Below, in pieces: positions 8,337-14,767 of a stretch of 14,767 bases of DNA; positions within the stretch are counted from its first letter, which is position 1; each line of letters opens with the position of its first letter. The notes below the pieces were generated by a model. That model saw only the letters and a list, made by a program, of their open reading frames with translations. It was not told the DNA's origin and ran no database searches. The stretch is from an uncultured Ruminococcus sp. GTDB taxonomy: Bacteria > Bacillota > Clostridia > Oscillospirales > Ruminococcaceae. Location: assembly GCA_947177345.1 (NCBI GenBank), contig CAMWUB010000010.1:1-14767 (forward strand), read 5' to 3'. Made by a program: the position numbers and the translations under genes.

Positions 8337-8999
8337 ATGAGTATTAATATTGCAATCGACGGACCAGCCGGAGCAGGTAAAAGTACCGTTGCAAAAATGG
8401 TATCTGCTGAACTGGGTTATATATACGTTGATACCGGTGCATTATACAGAACTATCGCACTTTTTATAAATGAAAACAATATTTCTGACGAAAATATTCC
8501 GACAGAAATTAAAAAAGCAGATGTTTCAATTAAATTCGTTGACGGTGTACAGAAAGTCTTCTTAGGTGACAGAGATGTTTCCGGACTTATTCGCACACCG
8601 GAAATTTCTATGGAGGCTTCAAGGACTTCCGCTATACCGGCAGTACGTGAATATCTTTTCGGAACACAACAGAAAATAGCTCGTGAAAATAACGTCATAA
8701 TGGACGGAAGAGACATCGGAACAGTTGTACTTCCAAACGCAGATGTTAAAATATTCCTTACCGCTACACCCGAAGAACGTGCAAACCGTCGTTACAGGGA
8801 ACTTGCCGAAAAACCTAACTGTCCGTGTTACGAGGAAATTCTAAGCGACATTATAGAACGTGATCACAATGACATGAGTCGTCCTGTTGCTCCGCTGAAA
8901 CAGGCAGATGATGCCATACTTGTTGACAGTACTAATCTTACACTTCAGGAATCGGTTGACAAAGTAATAAAAATCATTAATGAAAAGACTGGCAGGTGA
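8337..8999 (+). CDS. cmk: cytidylate kinase
   Basis: A 220-residue (d)CMP kinase that phosphorylates CMP/dCMP with ATP to feed CTP, dCTP and phospholipid precursor pools. The P-loop is GPAGAGKST (9-17). The nucleotide-binding segment VDTGALYRTIAL follows, then MDGRDIGTVVLP (from residue 122), which contacts the CMP, and the lid region TPEERANRRYRE. The C-terminal RDHNDMSRPVAPLKQADDA is also typical. Length is normal for bacterial Cmk. AAAGGAG at 8321-8327 precedes the ATG. The downstream plsC gene begins 4 nt after the stop codon. Confidence 0.97.
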   Translation: MSINIAIDGPAGAGKSTVAKMVSAELGYIYVDTGALYRTIALFINENNISDENIPTEIKKADVSIKFVDGVQKVFLGDRDVSGLIRTPEISMEASRTSAIPAVREYLFGTQQKIARENNVIMDGRDIGTVVLPNADVKIFLTATPEERANRRYRELAEKPNCPCYEEILSDIIERDHNDMSRPVAPLKQADDAILVDSTNLTLQESVDKVIKIINEKTGR

Positions 9000-9003
9000 T
9001 ATT

Positions 9004-9618
9004 ATGCTTTATACTATTGAAAAACTGGTTGTGCGTTTCGTAATGAGTATAGCTTTCAATCTTCACTTCGAGGGCAGGGAAAATATTCCGAAAGATACTA
9101 CTGTAATATTTGCCTCTAATCACCGGAGTAACGCCGACCCACCTTTTATAGGTTGTGCGTTACGAGGTAAACACGCATTCATGGCTAAGGAAGAACTTTT
9201 CAGAAATAAATTTTTCGGAGCTGTTATACGAAGTGCCGGAGCTTTTCCGGTAGCTCGTGGAAAAGGCGATACAGCTGTTATTGATACAGCTGTTGAGGCA
9301 CTTAATAATAATAAAAGTCTGATGATTTTTCCGGAGGGTACACGTTCCAAAGACGGCAAGGTACACAAAGGACATTCAGGGGCTGCACTTATTGCGGCAC
9401 GTTCCGGAAAGCCTGTAGTACCAGTAGGAATAGTTTTCGGTGAAAAACTCAAGTTCCGTACAAGAGTTACTGTAAAATATGGTATGCCGATAAATCCGGC
9501 TGATTACTGCGAGATATGCGACACACCTAATCCTCGTCAGGTTGTAAAACTCAAAAACCGTTACATGAATGATATAAAATTACTCGTTGAGGGTGAGCCG
9601 GAGGAACATAATGAGTAA
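9004..9618 (+). CDS. plsC: 1-acyl-sn-glycerol-3-phosphate acyltransferase
   Basis: A 204-residue PlsC-type acyltransferase that converts lysophosphatidic acid to phosphatidic acid at the membrane. The catalytic motif NHRSNAD (HX4D; His40, Asp45) and the substrate-binding motif FPEGTRS (109-115) are intact. A third block (KPVVPVGIVFG) matches the family. A short hydrophobic N-terminus (about residues 5-20) could associate with the membrane. I chose ATG 9004 because it has AGGTGAT just upstream. An in-frame ATG at 8980 would overlap cmk by 20 nt and lacks a ribosome site. Its stop codon overlaps the start of the next gene by 8 nt. Confidence 0.94.
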   Translation: MLYTIEKLVVRFVMSIAFNLHFEGRENIPKDTTVIFASNHRSNADPPFIGCALRGKHAFMAKEELFRNKFFGAVIRSAGAFPVARGKGDTAVIDTAVEALNNNKSLMIFPEGTRSKDGKVHKGHSGAALIAARSGKPVVPVGIVFGEKLKFRTRVTVKYGMPINPADYCEICDTPNPRQVVKLKNRYMNDIKLLVEGEPEEHNE

Positions 9619-11542
9619 AATTACCGTTGCAAATTCTGCCGGTTACTGTTTCGGGGTTGACAGGGCTGTGAAAATGGTGTATAATGAACTTGATAAGGGT
9701 GCTAAGGTGGCTACTTTCGGAGCTATCATACATAATCAGGACGTTGTGAATGATATGACCGCTCGTGGTGTAAGGATTGTTAATTCTGTTGACGAACTCC
9801 GACCTGATGAAACTGTTGTTATACGTTCACATGGTGTCGGCAGAAATATATATGAACAGATTAAACAAAAAGGTAACAGACTTCTTGACGCAACCTGTCC
9901 TTTTGTTTCAAAGATTCATAAAATTGTTGAGGAAAAATCTAAAGAAGATTGTTTCATTCTCATTGTCGGTGATTCCGAACACCCTGAAGTGCAAGGAATT
10001 GTTGGTCATTGTGACCAAAATTATTCCGTTTTTAAGGATAATTTTGAACTAAAACACTTTTTTGAAAATCTGGACGAAAATTTTAAAAAAACTATTGCTT
10101 TTGTCGCTCAAACGACGTATAATATATTAGTATGGGAAAAGTGTTTAAAGGAAATCCCACCGCATATCCCTGTTGTTATATCTGATACAATCTGCAACGC
10201 TACGGAGGCAAGGCAGACCGATGCCCGTGAACTTGCTAAGAAGTCTGATATTATGATTGTTGTCGGTGGTAAACATAGTTCTAATACTGTAAAGCTATAT
10301 GATGTCTGCCGTAAGTATTGCAGAACGTATCATATAGAAAACTCGGCGGAACTGGAATCTTTAAATATTCCCGTTGCTGAAAATATCGGCATTACTGCCG
10401 GAGCATCTACTCCGGCTTATATAATTAAGGAGGTACTAACCAAAATGGCAGAAATCGAAAAGGAAACTATTCAGGAAGAGGAAAACTTTCAGGAATTACT
10501 TGACAAGTCATTCAAGAAAATACATACAGGAGAAAAAGTCAAGGCTATTGTTGAGTCTGTGAACAATACAGAAGTTGTTGTTTCACTCGGCACTAAGCAT
10601 ACCGGCTATGTTAAACTTGAAGACCTTACAGATGACATCACTAAGAAACCTGAGGATATTGTAAGCGTCGGCGAGGAAATCGAACTTGTTGTTATTAAGG
10701 TGAATGACGCTGAAGGTACTGTTTCACTTTCAAAGAAGAAAGTCGACGAACAGGCAGGTTATGAAAAGATTGTAAGTGCTAAGGAAGAGGGAACTGTTCT
10801 CGAAGGCATTGTACAGCACGTTGTAAACAAGGGTGTTACTCTTAACATCTATGGCGTGAGAGTTTTCATACCGGCGTCACATACAGGTCTTCCGAGAGGT
10901 GCGGAACTTGACCAGCTTCTCAAGAAAAAAGTTGAATTCAAGATTATTGAAGTTACTGAGGGCAGAAAGAGAGCTGTAGGTTCTATAAAGGCTGTTCAGA
11001 CTGCTCAGAAAGAAGAAGCTAAAAATAAGTTCTGGGAATCCGCAAGTATAGGTGATACATTCACCGGTAAAGTAAAATCACTTACAAACTTTGGTGCATT
11101 CGTTGACCTCGGCGGTATTGACGGAATGGTGCATATTTCCGAACTTTCCTGGAAGAGACTCAAACACCCCAGTGAAGTTGTAAGCATTGGCGATACTCTT
11201 GATGTATATATCAAAGACCTTGATAAAGAATCCGGCAGAATTTCACTTGGTTACAGAAAAAATGAAGAAAATCCATGGGAAATCTTCATGAATACCTATA
11301 AAGTCGGCGATGTTGTAAACGCTACTGTTGTTTCCATTACGACTTATGGTGCTTTTGCTCAGATTATCGACGGTGTAGATGGTCTTATACACATTTCAAA
11401 GATTGCAGACAGAAAAGTTGAAAATGTGAAAGATGTTCTTTCAGTAGGCGATGAGGTTACTGTAAAGATTACAAGTATCGAAGAAGACAGAAACAGAGTA
11501 AGCATTTCTATCCGTGATGTAATCGAAGATAACGCAGAATAA
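9611..11542 (+). CDS. ispH: IspH (HMBPP reductase) fused to ribosomal protein S1
   Basis: A 643-residue two-part protein. Residues 1 to about 278 are IspH, the last enzyme of the MEP isoprenoid pathway, which reduces HMBPP to IPP and DMAPP. Its three iron-sulfur cysteines are visible (Cys13 in AGYCFGVDRA, Cys96 in ATCPFVSKIH, Cys195 in DTICNATEARQ), with the His motifs IHNQDV, RSHGVG and EHPEVQGIVGH. An acidic linker leads to four S1 RNA-binding domains starting near residues 307, 394, 481 and 566. The third and fourth are the most typical (FGAFVDLGGIDGMVHISELS; YGAFAQIIDGVDGLIHISKI). The fusion is known in Clostridia; the S1 part would help mRNA bind the ribosome. ATG 9611 is preceded by GGAGG (9600-9604). 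Codon choice changes at the junction, where there is also an internal ribosome site and ATG. A strong terminator follows. Confidence 0.96.
   Translation: MSKITVANSAGYCFGVDRAVKMVYNELDKGAKVATFGAIIHNQDVVNDMTARGVRIVNSVDELRPDETVVIRSHGVGRNIYEQIKQKGNRLLDATCPFVSKIHKIVEEKSKEDCFILIVGDSEHPEVQGIVGHCDQNYSVFKDNFELKHFFENLDENFKKTIAFVAQTTYNILVWEKCLKEIPPHIPVVISDTICNATEARQTDARELAKKSDIMIVVGGKHSSNTVKLYDVCRKYCRTYHIENSAELESLNIPVAENIGITAGASTPAYIIKEVLTKMAEIEKETIQEEENFQELLDKSFKKIHTGEKVKAIVESVNNTEVVVSLGTKHTGYVKLEDLTDDITKKPEDIVSVGEEIELVVIKVNDAEGTVSLSKKKVDEQAGYEKIVSAKEEGTVLEGIVQHVVNKGVTLNIYGVRVFIPASHTGLPRGAELDQLLKKKVEFKIIEVTEGRKRAVGSIKAVQTAQKEEAKNKFWESASIGDTFTGKVKSLTNFGAFVDLGGIDGMVHISELSWKRLKHPSEVVSIGDTLDVYIKDLDKESGRISLGYRKNEENPWEIFMNTYKVGDVVNATVVSITTYGAFAQIIDGVDGLIHISKIADRKVENVKDVLSVGDEVTVKITSIEEDRNRVSISIRDVIEDNAE
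10427..10447 (+). promoter_or_regulatory. internal Shine-Dalgarno and in-frame ATG at the IspH/S1 junction
   Basis: AAGGAGGT (10427-10434) is an eight-base match to the anti-Shine-Dalgarno sequence. It lies 10 nt before an in-frame ATG at 10445 (codon 279), exactly where the IspH domain ends. Starting there would give a 365-residue, four-domain S1 protein beginning MAEIEKETIQ. The same bases encode Lys-Glu-Val-Leu of the IspH C-terminus, so part of the match could be chance. Use in vivo is inferred, not shown. Confidence 0.55.
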
Positions 11543-11550
11543 TTATTCTG
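11535..11550 (+). repeat. perfect 16-nt palindrome spanning the S1 stop codon
   Basis: CAGAATAATTATTCTG is its own reverse complement and includes the TAA stop (11540-11542). It ends one base before the terminator stem. Its first half CAGAAT can also pair with ATTCTG at 11566-11571, which forms the terminator loop and first base of the descending arm. Confidence 0.6.
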
Positions 11551-11551
11551 A

Positions 11552-11591
11552 AAAAGGGACTGTACATTCTGTGCAGTTCCTTTTGTTTTTT
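11552..11591 (+). terminator. intrinsic terminator after ispH-S1
   Basis: AAAAGGGACTGTAC (11552-11565) pairs along all 14 positions (two G-U) with GTGCAGTTCCTTTT (11571-11584) around an ATTCT loop, followed by G and six T (11586-11591). This is a typical Rho-independent terminator and marks the end of the ten-gene unit. The next gene's ribosome site begins at the following base. Confidence 0.92.
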
Positions 11592-11607
11592 AAAGGAGTT
11601 TTTTTAT

Positions 11608-12024
11608 ATGGAAAGATTCTTGAAAGCTCAGGAAAATATTTATTTTCAGGCACTCGAAGAAATAAAAAAAGGCAGAAAAAAATCACATTGGATATGGTAT
11701 ATATTTCCACAGCTTGCGGAACTCGGAAGAAGTCAACCGGCTAAACGTTACGGTATAAAAGATATTACTGAAGCAAAACAGTATCTTGAAAATCACACCC
11801 TCCGGAGCAGGCTTATTGAAATTTCAGAGGCTTTGTTTCAGATAGACGATACAGCGGTTAATATACTCGGTTATACAGATGCAATGAAAGTACGGTCATG
11901 TATGACACTGTTTCATGTGGCAGACCCGTCAATTGATATTTTCAGCAAGGTTATTGATAAATTTTATGGCGGAATTTACGATAATATGACCCTTGACATT
12001 ATTAAAAGAGGTGAAAAATTATGA
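11608..12024 (+). CDS. DUF1810 family protein
   Basis: A 138-residue protein matching DUF1810, a small, mostly alpha-helical family of unknown function. The family signature HWIWYIFPQL is at 27-36, preceded by RFLKAQENIYFQAL and followed by GRSQPAKRYGI, AKQYLENHTLRSRL, ILGYTDAMKVRSCMTLF and FYGGIYDNMTLDII. Length is normal for the family. It has no signal peptide or membrane segment. AAAGGAG at 11592-11598 is its ribosome site and sits immediately after the terminator T-run, so there is no room for a promoter between them. Transcription must come from read-through or from a promoter inside the S1 coding region. Its TGA overlaps the next ATG (ATGA). These two genes form a small coupled pair. 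Confidence 0.88.
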   Translation: MERFLKAQENIYFQALEEIKKGRKKSHWIWYIFPQLAELGRSQPAKRYGIKDITEAKQYLENHTLRSRLIEISEALFQIDDTAVNILGYTDAMKVRSCMTLFHVADPSIDIFSKVIDKFYGGIYDNMTLDIIKRGEKL

Positions 12025-12563
12025 GCTGGTTAAGGTGTAAATGTGGTCATATTATTCATGATAATTCGGATTATATCAGTTATAAGGGGCATATTATGCC
12101 AGACCAAGACGAAAACGATTATTTTGACAGGGCGGAAGAAATTATAAAATCAGATAATCCGGATAAAAACAGTCTGATGTTTGATTTTTTATGTGAAATA
12201 AACGACAAAATTATTTATCAGTGTATGGAATGCGGAAGATTATATATTGAGTGTGAGGAACAATATTACTGTTTCATGCCGGAAAACCATGATAATAAAA
12301 ATATTCTGAAATCCGTTCACGGCGAAAAATGGAAAGGGTTTCTGCACGCCGAATGGAATGACAAAAAGTACGAATGGCAGGAGTACAAGGGATATGTATG
12401 TGCAGATATAAATTATCCGTGTGAAAATATCCGTTCAGACGACCAGAATGAAATTATTGACGGCTATTACAGACTTCTTGACGAACTGAAACAAATCGGA
12501 ATTATACGTCATGCCACTCTGAGAATAAACGGAAAACTAATTCATGAATGGAATAATTCATAA
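12021..12563 (+). CDS. uncharacterised Cys-rich protein, possible zinc ribbon
   Basis: A 180-residue protein I cannot assign to a named family. It opens with WLRCKCGHIIHD (Cys6, Cys8) and has QCMECGRLYIEC at the centre (Cys68, Cys71). A CxC plus CxxC pair of this kind could hold one zinc ion. Further Cys are at 57, 79 and 85. The stretch FMPENHDN...HGEKWKGFLHAEWND is rich in aromatic residues, and the protein ends in a helical segment (IIDGYYRLLDELKQIGIIRHATL). It is acidic, with no signal peptide or membrane segment. The start is fixed by the ATGA overlap with the DUF1810 gene, with GAGGTG near 12010 as ribosome site. I vaguely recall similar small bacterial proteins with a CxCG start and a central CxxCGR, but I know no function. 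Confidence 0.75.
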   Translation: MSWLRCKCGHIIHDNSDYISYKGHIMPDQDENDYFDRAEEIIKSDNPDKNSLMFDFLCEINDKIIYQCMECGRLYIECEEQYYCFMPENHDNKNILKSVHGEKWKGFLHAEWNDKKYEWQEYKGYVCADINYPCENIRSDDQNEIIDGYYRLLDELKQIGIIRHATLRINGKLIHEWNNS

Positions 12564-12579
12564 AATTTTCAGAATATTA

Positions 12580-12608
12580 TTGACAAATTAAAATAAATAA
12601 TGTATATT
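12580..12608 (+). promoter_or_regulatory. sigma-A-type promoter for the GH9 cellulase
   Basis: TTGACA (12580-12585), a 17-nt AT-rich spacer, then TATATT (12603-12608): a perfect -35 box, ideal spacing and a -10 box with one mismatch. It lies in the 82-nt gap before the cellulase ATG, giving a leader of about 30 nt. No operator-like repeat is evident. Confidence 0.75.
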
Positions 12609-12645
12609 TAAATTATACTAATCTAACAGAGAGGGGTTAAAATCT

Positions 12646-14767
12646 ATGATTTTAAAGAAAATTACCGCTATGGCATCTGCACTGGCACTTTCTGCCGGAC
12701 TTGCTGTGTATATGCCGGTAAATACTTCAGGTAATATGACCGCAAAAGCTGAATCAAAATATAATTACGCTGAAGCTCTTCAGAAATCCATGTTTTTCTA
12801 TGAGGTACAGCAGTCGGGTAAACTTCCGGAATGGAATACTGTTCCTTGGCGTGCCGATTCCATGATTGACGAAGACGGCAACGAAACGGATGTAGTTCCT
12901 GGTGGTTGGTTCGATGCCGGTGACCATTTTAAATTTAATCTTACTAATGCTTATAGTGCTTCACTTATGGCATGGGGATATATCCAGTATAAAGATGCCG
13001 TTGATAAAGCCGGTCTCGGTGAAAGTTACAGGAATAACATTCAGTGGGCTATGGATTTCGTACTCGGTTGCGACAGGGGTGAAAATGGTGTAATTGGTAC
13101 TATTGGCGATTTCACCGGTGGTTCTACTGACCATAACATTTGGTGCAGTGCTGAAGTTTATCTCAGAAAACATCATCTCAATAACGACGACTGGGAAAGA
13201 CCATATGATGTAATAGAAAATGCATCTGTAGAGGCTCTCGCCGCTGCTTGTCTCGCAGAGGGTTATATAATCTTCAAGGATGAACAACCCGAAAAAGCTG
13301 AAGAATACCTCAAACACGCAAAAAGTCTCTTTGAACTCGCTGACAAGACAAGAGACTGCAAAGATGTAGGCGGTATGTCAGGAATGTATAATACTTCCTC
13401 ATGGCTTGACGATTGTATGTATGCTGCCAACTGGTTATATATGGCTACCGGTGACCAGAAATATCTTGATATCTGCGAAAAGGATTATATCCCTAATTTT
13501 CCGACTGAAAACCAGTCAAGTGACAGAAAATATACATGGGGTCTCTGCTGGGACGATACTACACAGGCAGCCGCATTGCTTTATGCACAGAATACCGGTA
13601 AAAAAGAATGGATTGACCATATTTCACGCCACCTTAAGTACTGGATGGGCGAGGATTCAAAACCGTTTGAGGGCAAAATAACTTCTAAAGGACTTTCGTG
13701 GCTTACTCAATGGGGTTGTCTCCGTCACGCAACTAATACCGCTTGGATTGCTAAACTCGCAAGCGATACCATTTTCAAAGACGACGCTACACTTTCCGCA
13801 AAATACGACAAGTGGGCAGACAGTCAGATGAATTACTGTTTCGGCGACAATGAGGAAGGTTTAAGTTATGTACTCGGTATGGGCGAAAAATCACCTACTG
13901 CAATTCACCACAGAACCGCTTCTGGTATTCATGATGACCACTGGAACGAACTTGGTCAGGAAGAAAATTCTGAGGGCTGGCAGACTGAATATGCCCATAC
14001 GCTTTATGGTGCTTTAATAGGCGGTCCGGATAATGAGGGTAAATACGGAAATTATAAGGTTTCCGATTTCCAGTATACAGAAGTTGCTGTTGACTACAAT
14101 GCAGGTTATACCGCTGCCCTCTGTGCAATGATTGACGATTATGGCGGTGAAATTCTTGCGGATTTCCCACAGGCTGAAACTCCTAAGTGGGCGGAATGGG
14201 AAATCGCAGCTGTTCTTAACGGTCATGGCGACAGCTATACTGAAATAAAGGCATGGGCTATGAATCATACCGCATGGCCTACACGAGTAGCAAAGAATAT
14301 TAAGTACAGATATTACTTTGATATTTCTGAACTTATTTCAGCAGGTCTTTCTGTAGATGATATTACTGTTAAAGTTGGTTCACAGCAGTATCAGGAGGGT
14401 CAGCAGGGTTATGCGACAGCCTCCGAAAAACCTGTACAATATGATGGTAATATTTATTACGTTGAAATAAAATTCGAGGACGGCAGAGCTATACAGCCTA
14501 CCGGTCAGAGCGAACACAGAGACGAAGTTCAGTTCAGAATTTCTATTCCAGATGCTATTGACGGCAAATCTACAAAGGGTGCATGGGACCCCACAAATGA
14601 CTGGTCATATGAGGGCGTGGAAGATGCTACAGACCTCAAAAAAGACGACTCCCTTAACGAACATATCACAATGTATGTTGACGACGTTCTTGTATGGGGT
14701 ACTGAACCTGACGGCACTAAACCTGACCTCACACAACCGACTACAAAACCGGATACTACTACTAAAC
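12646..14767 (+). CDS. secreted GH9 endoglucanase with CBM3c, partial (3' end beyond window)
   Basis: At least 707 codons, open to the window edge. A signal peptide (MILKKITAMASALALSAGLA; likely cut after AKA, residue 35) sends it outside the cell to hydrolyse cellulose. The GH9 catalytic domain spans about 38-503. The catalytic base region is GWFDAGDH (Asp90, Asp93, the latter the expected base), the substrate-binding His motif is IHHRTAS (His421, His422), and the acid is Glu479 in TEVAVDYNAGYTAAL. A family 3c carbohydrate-binding module follows (about 512-685: NHTAWPTRV, IKYRYYFDISEL, EVQFRISIP, WDPTNDWSYEG, DDVLVWGTEP). This GH9-CBM3c layout is that of processive endoglucanases. The last visible residues form a Thr/Pro linker; a dockerin or second CBM may follow, but that is unseen. 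The ribosome site is GAGGGG (12631-12636). It has its own promoter, separate from the genes upstream. Confidence 0.96.
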   Translation, partial: MILKKITAMASALALSAGLAVYMPVNTSGNMTAKAESKYNYAEALQKSMFFYEVQQSGKLPEWNTVPWRADSMIDEDGNETDVVPGGWFDAGDHFKFNLTNAYSASLMAWGYIQYKDAVDKAGLGESYRNNIQWAMDFVLGCDRGENGVIGTIGDFTGGSTDHNIWCSAEVYLRKHHLNNDDWERPYDVIENASVEALAAACLAEGYIIFKDEQPEKAEEYLKHAKSLFELADKTRDCKDVGGMSGMYNTSSWLDDCMYAANWLYMATGDQKYLDICEKDYIPNFPTENQSSDRKYTWGLCWDDTTQAAALLYAQNTGKKEWIDHISRHLKYWMGEDSKPFEGKITSKGLSWLTQWGCLRHATNTAWIAKLASDTIFKDDATLSAKYDKWADSQMNYCFGDNEEGLSYVLGMGEKSPTAIHHRTASGIHDDHWNELGQEENSEGWQTEYAHTLYGALIGGPDNEGKYGNYKVSDFQYTEVAVDYNAGYTAALCAMIDDYGGEILADFPQAETPKWAEWEIAAVLNGHGDSYTEIKAWAMNHTAWPTRVAKNIKYRYYFDISELISAGLSVDDITVKVGSQQYQEGQQGYATASEKPVQYDGNIYYVEIKFEDGRAIQPTGQSEHRDEVQFRISIPDAIDGKSTKGAWDPTNDWSYEGVEDATDLKKDDSLNEHITMYVDDVLVWGTEPDGTKPDLTQPTTKPDTTTK

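Noticed and set aside
8980..9003. Upstream ATG for plsC overlapping the end of cmk
   Set aside because: ATG 9004 has a better placed ribosome site and the extra eight residues are not a PlsC feature.
12545..12560. TGAAT...ATTCA inverted repeat near the end of the Cys-rich gene as a terminator
   Set aside because: The stem is only five A/T-rich pairs and has no T-run after it.
13406..13681. 91-codon + strand ORF inside the GH9 gene
   Set aside because: It overlaps the catalytic domain in another frame, without a ribosome site or recognisable motif.

Overview
The window looks like chromosomal DNA of a low-GC Gram-positive anaerobe of the Clostridia, most likely a Ruminococcus-type plant-fibre degrader. 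Three things point there: a tepA-like ClpP gene directly before ftsK/spoIIIE (a Firmicutes gene order), an IspH enzyme fused to ribosomal protein S1 next to cmk and plsC (a clostridial arrangement), and a secreted GH9 cellulase with a family 3c carbohydrate-binding module. Genus is an inference from gene content only. All supported genes are on the + strand. No gap between genes exceeds 90 bases. I see no tRNA, rRNA, CRISPR array, insertion sequence or phage gene.

Bases 84-11542 hold ten closely packed genes that read like one long transcription unit: tepA-like protease, FtsK/SpoIIIE DNA translocase, a DUF1963 protein, a YgiQ-type radical SAM protein, a membrane-anchored ComEC-like metallo-beta-lactamase protein, a DUF3006 protein, a BaiN/YhiN-type flavoprotein, cytidylate kinase, a PlsC acyltransferase, and the IspH-S1 fusion. 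A strong intrinsic terminator (11552-11591) closes the unit. Several junctions are overlaps (ATGA at DUF3006/flavoprotein, 8 nt at plsC/ispH, 121 nt at ygiQ/MBL), which suggests translational coupling. The functions are mixed housekeeping: chromosome segregation, nucleotide and phospholipid precursor supply, isoprenoid synthesis and translation.

Bases 11608-12563 hold a second small pair: a DUF1810 protein and an uncharacterised Cys-rich, possibly zinc-binding protein, joined by an ATGA overlap. The first ribosome binding site of this pair directly abuts the terminator T-run. From 12580 a good sigma-A-type promoter drives the secreted GH9-CBM3c cellulase, which runs off the window in a Thr/Pro-rich linker; what follows the linker (a dockerin would fit) cannot be seen.

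I found no clearly new multi-gene system. The observations most worth checking are: an Asn in place of the Walker B Asp in the FtsK/SpoIIIE motor; a full Shine-Dalgarno sequence and in-frame ATG exactly at the IspH/S1 junction, with a sharp change in arginine codon use across it, which suggests that free S1 may be made from inside the fused gene; the 121-nt two-frame overlap between ygiQ and the MBL gene; and a perfect 16-nt palindrome over the S1 stop codon whose half-site can also pair with the terminator loop.
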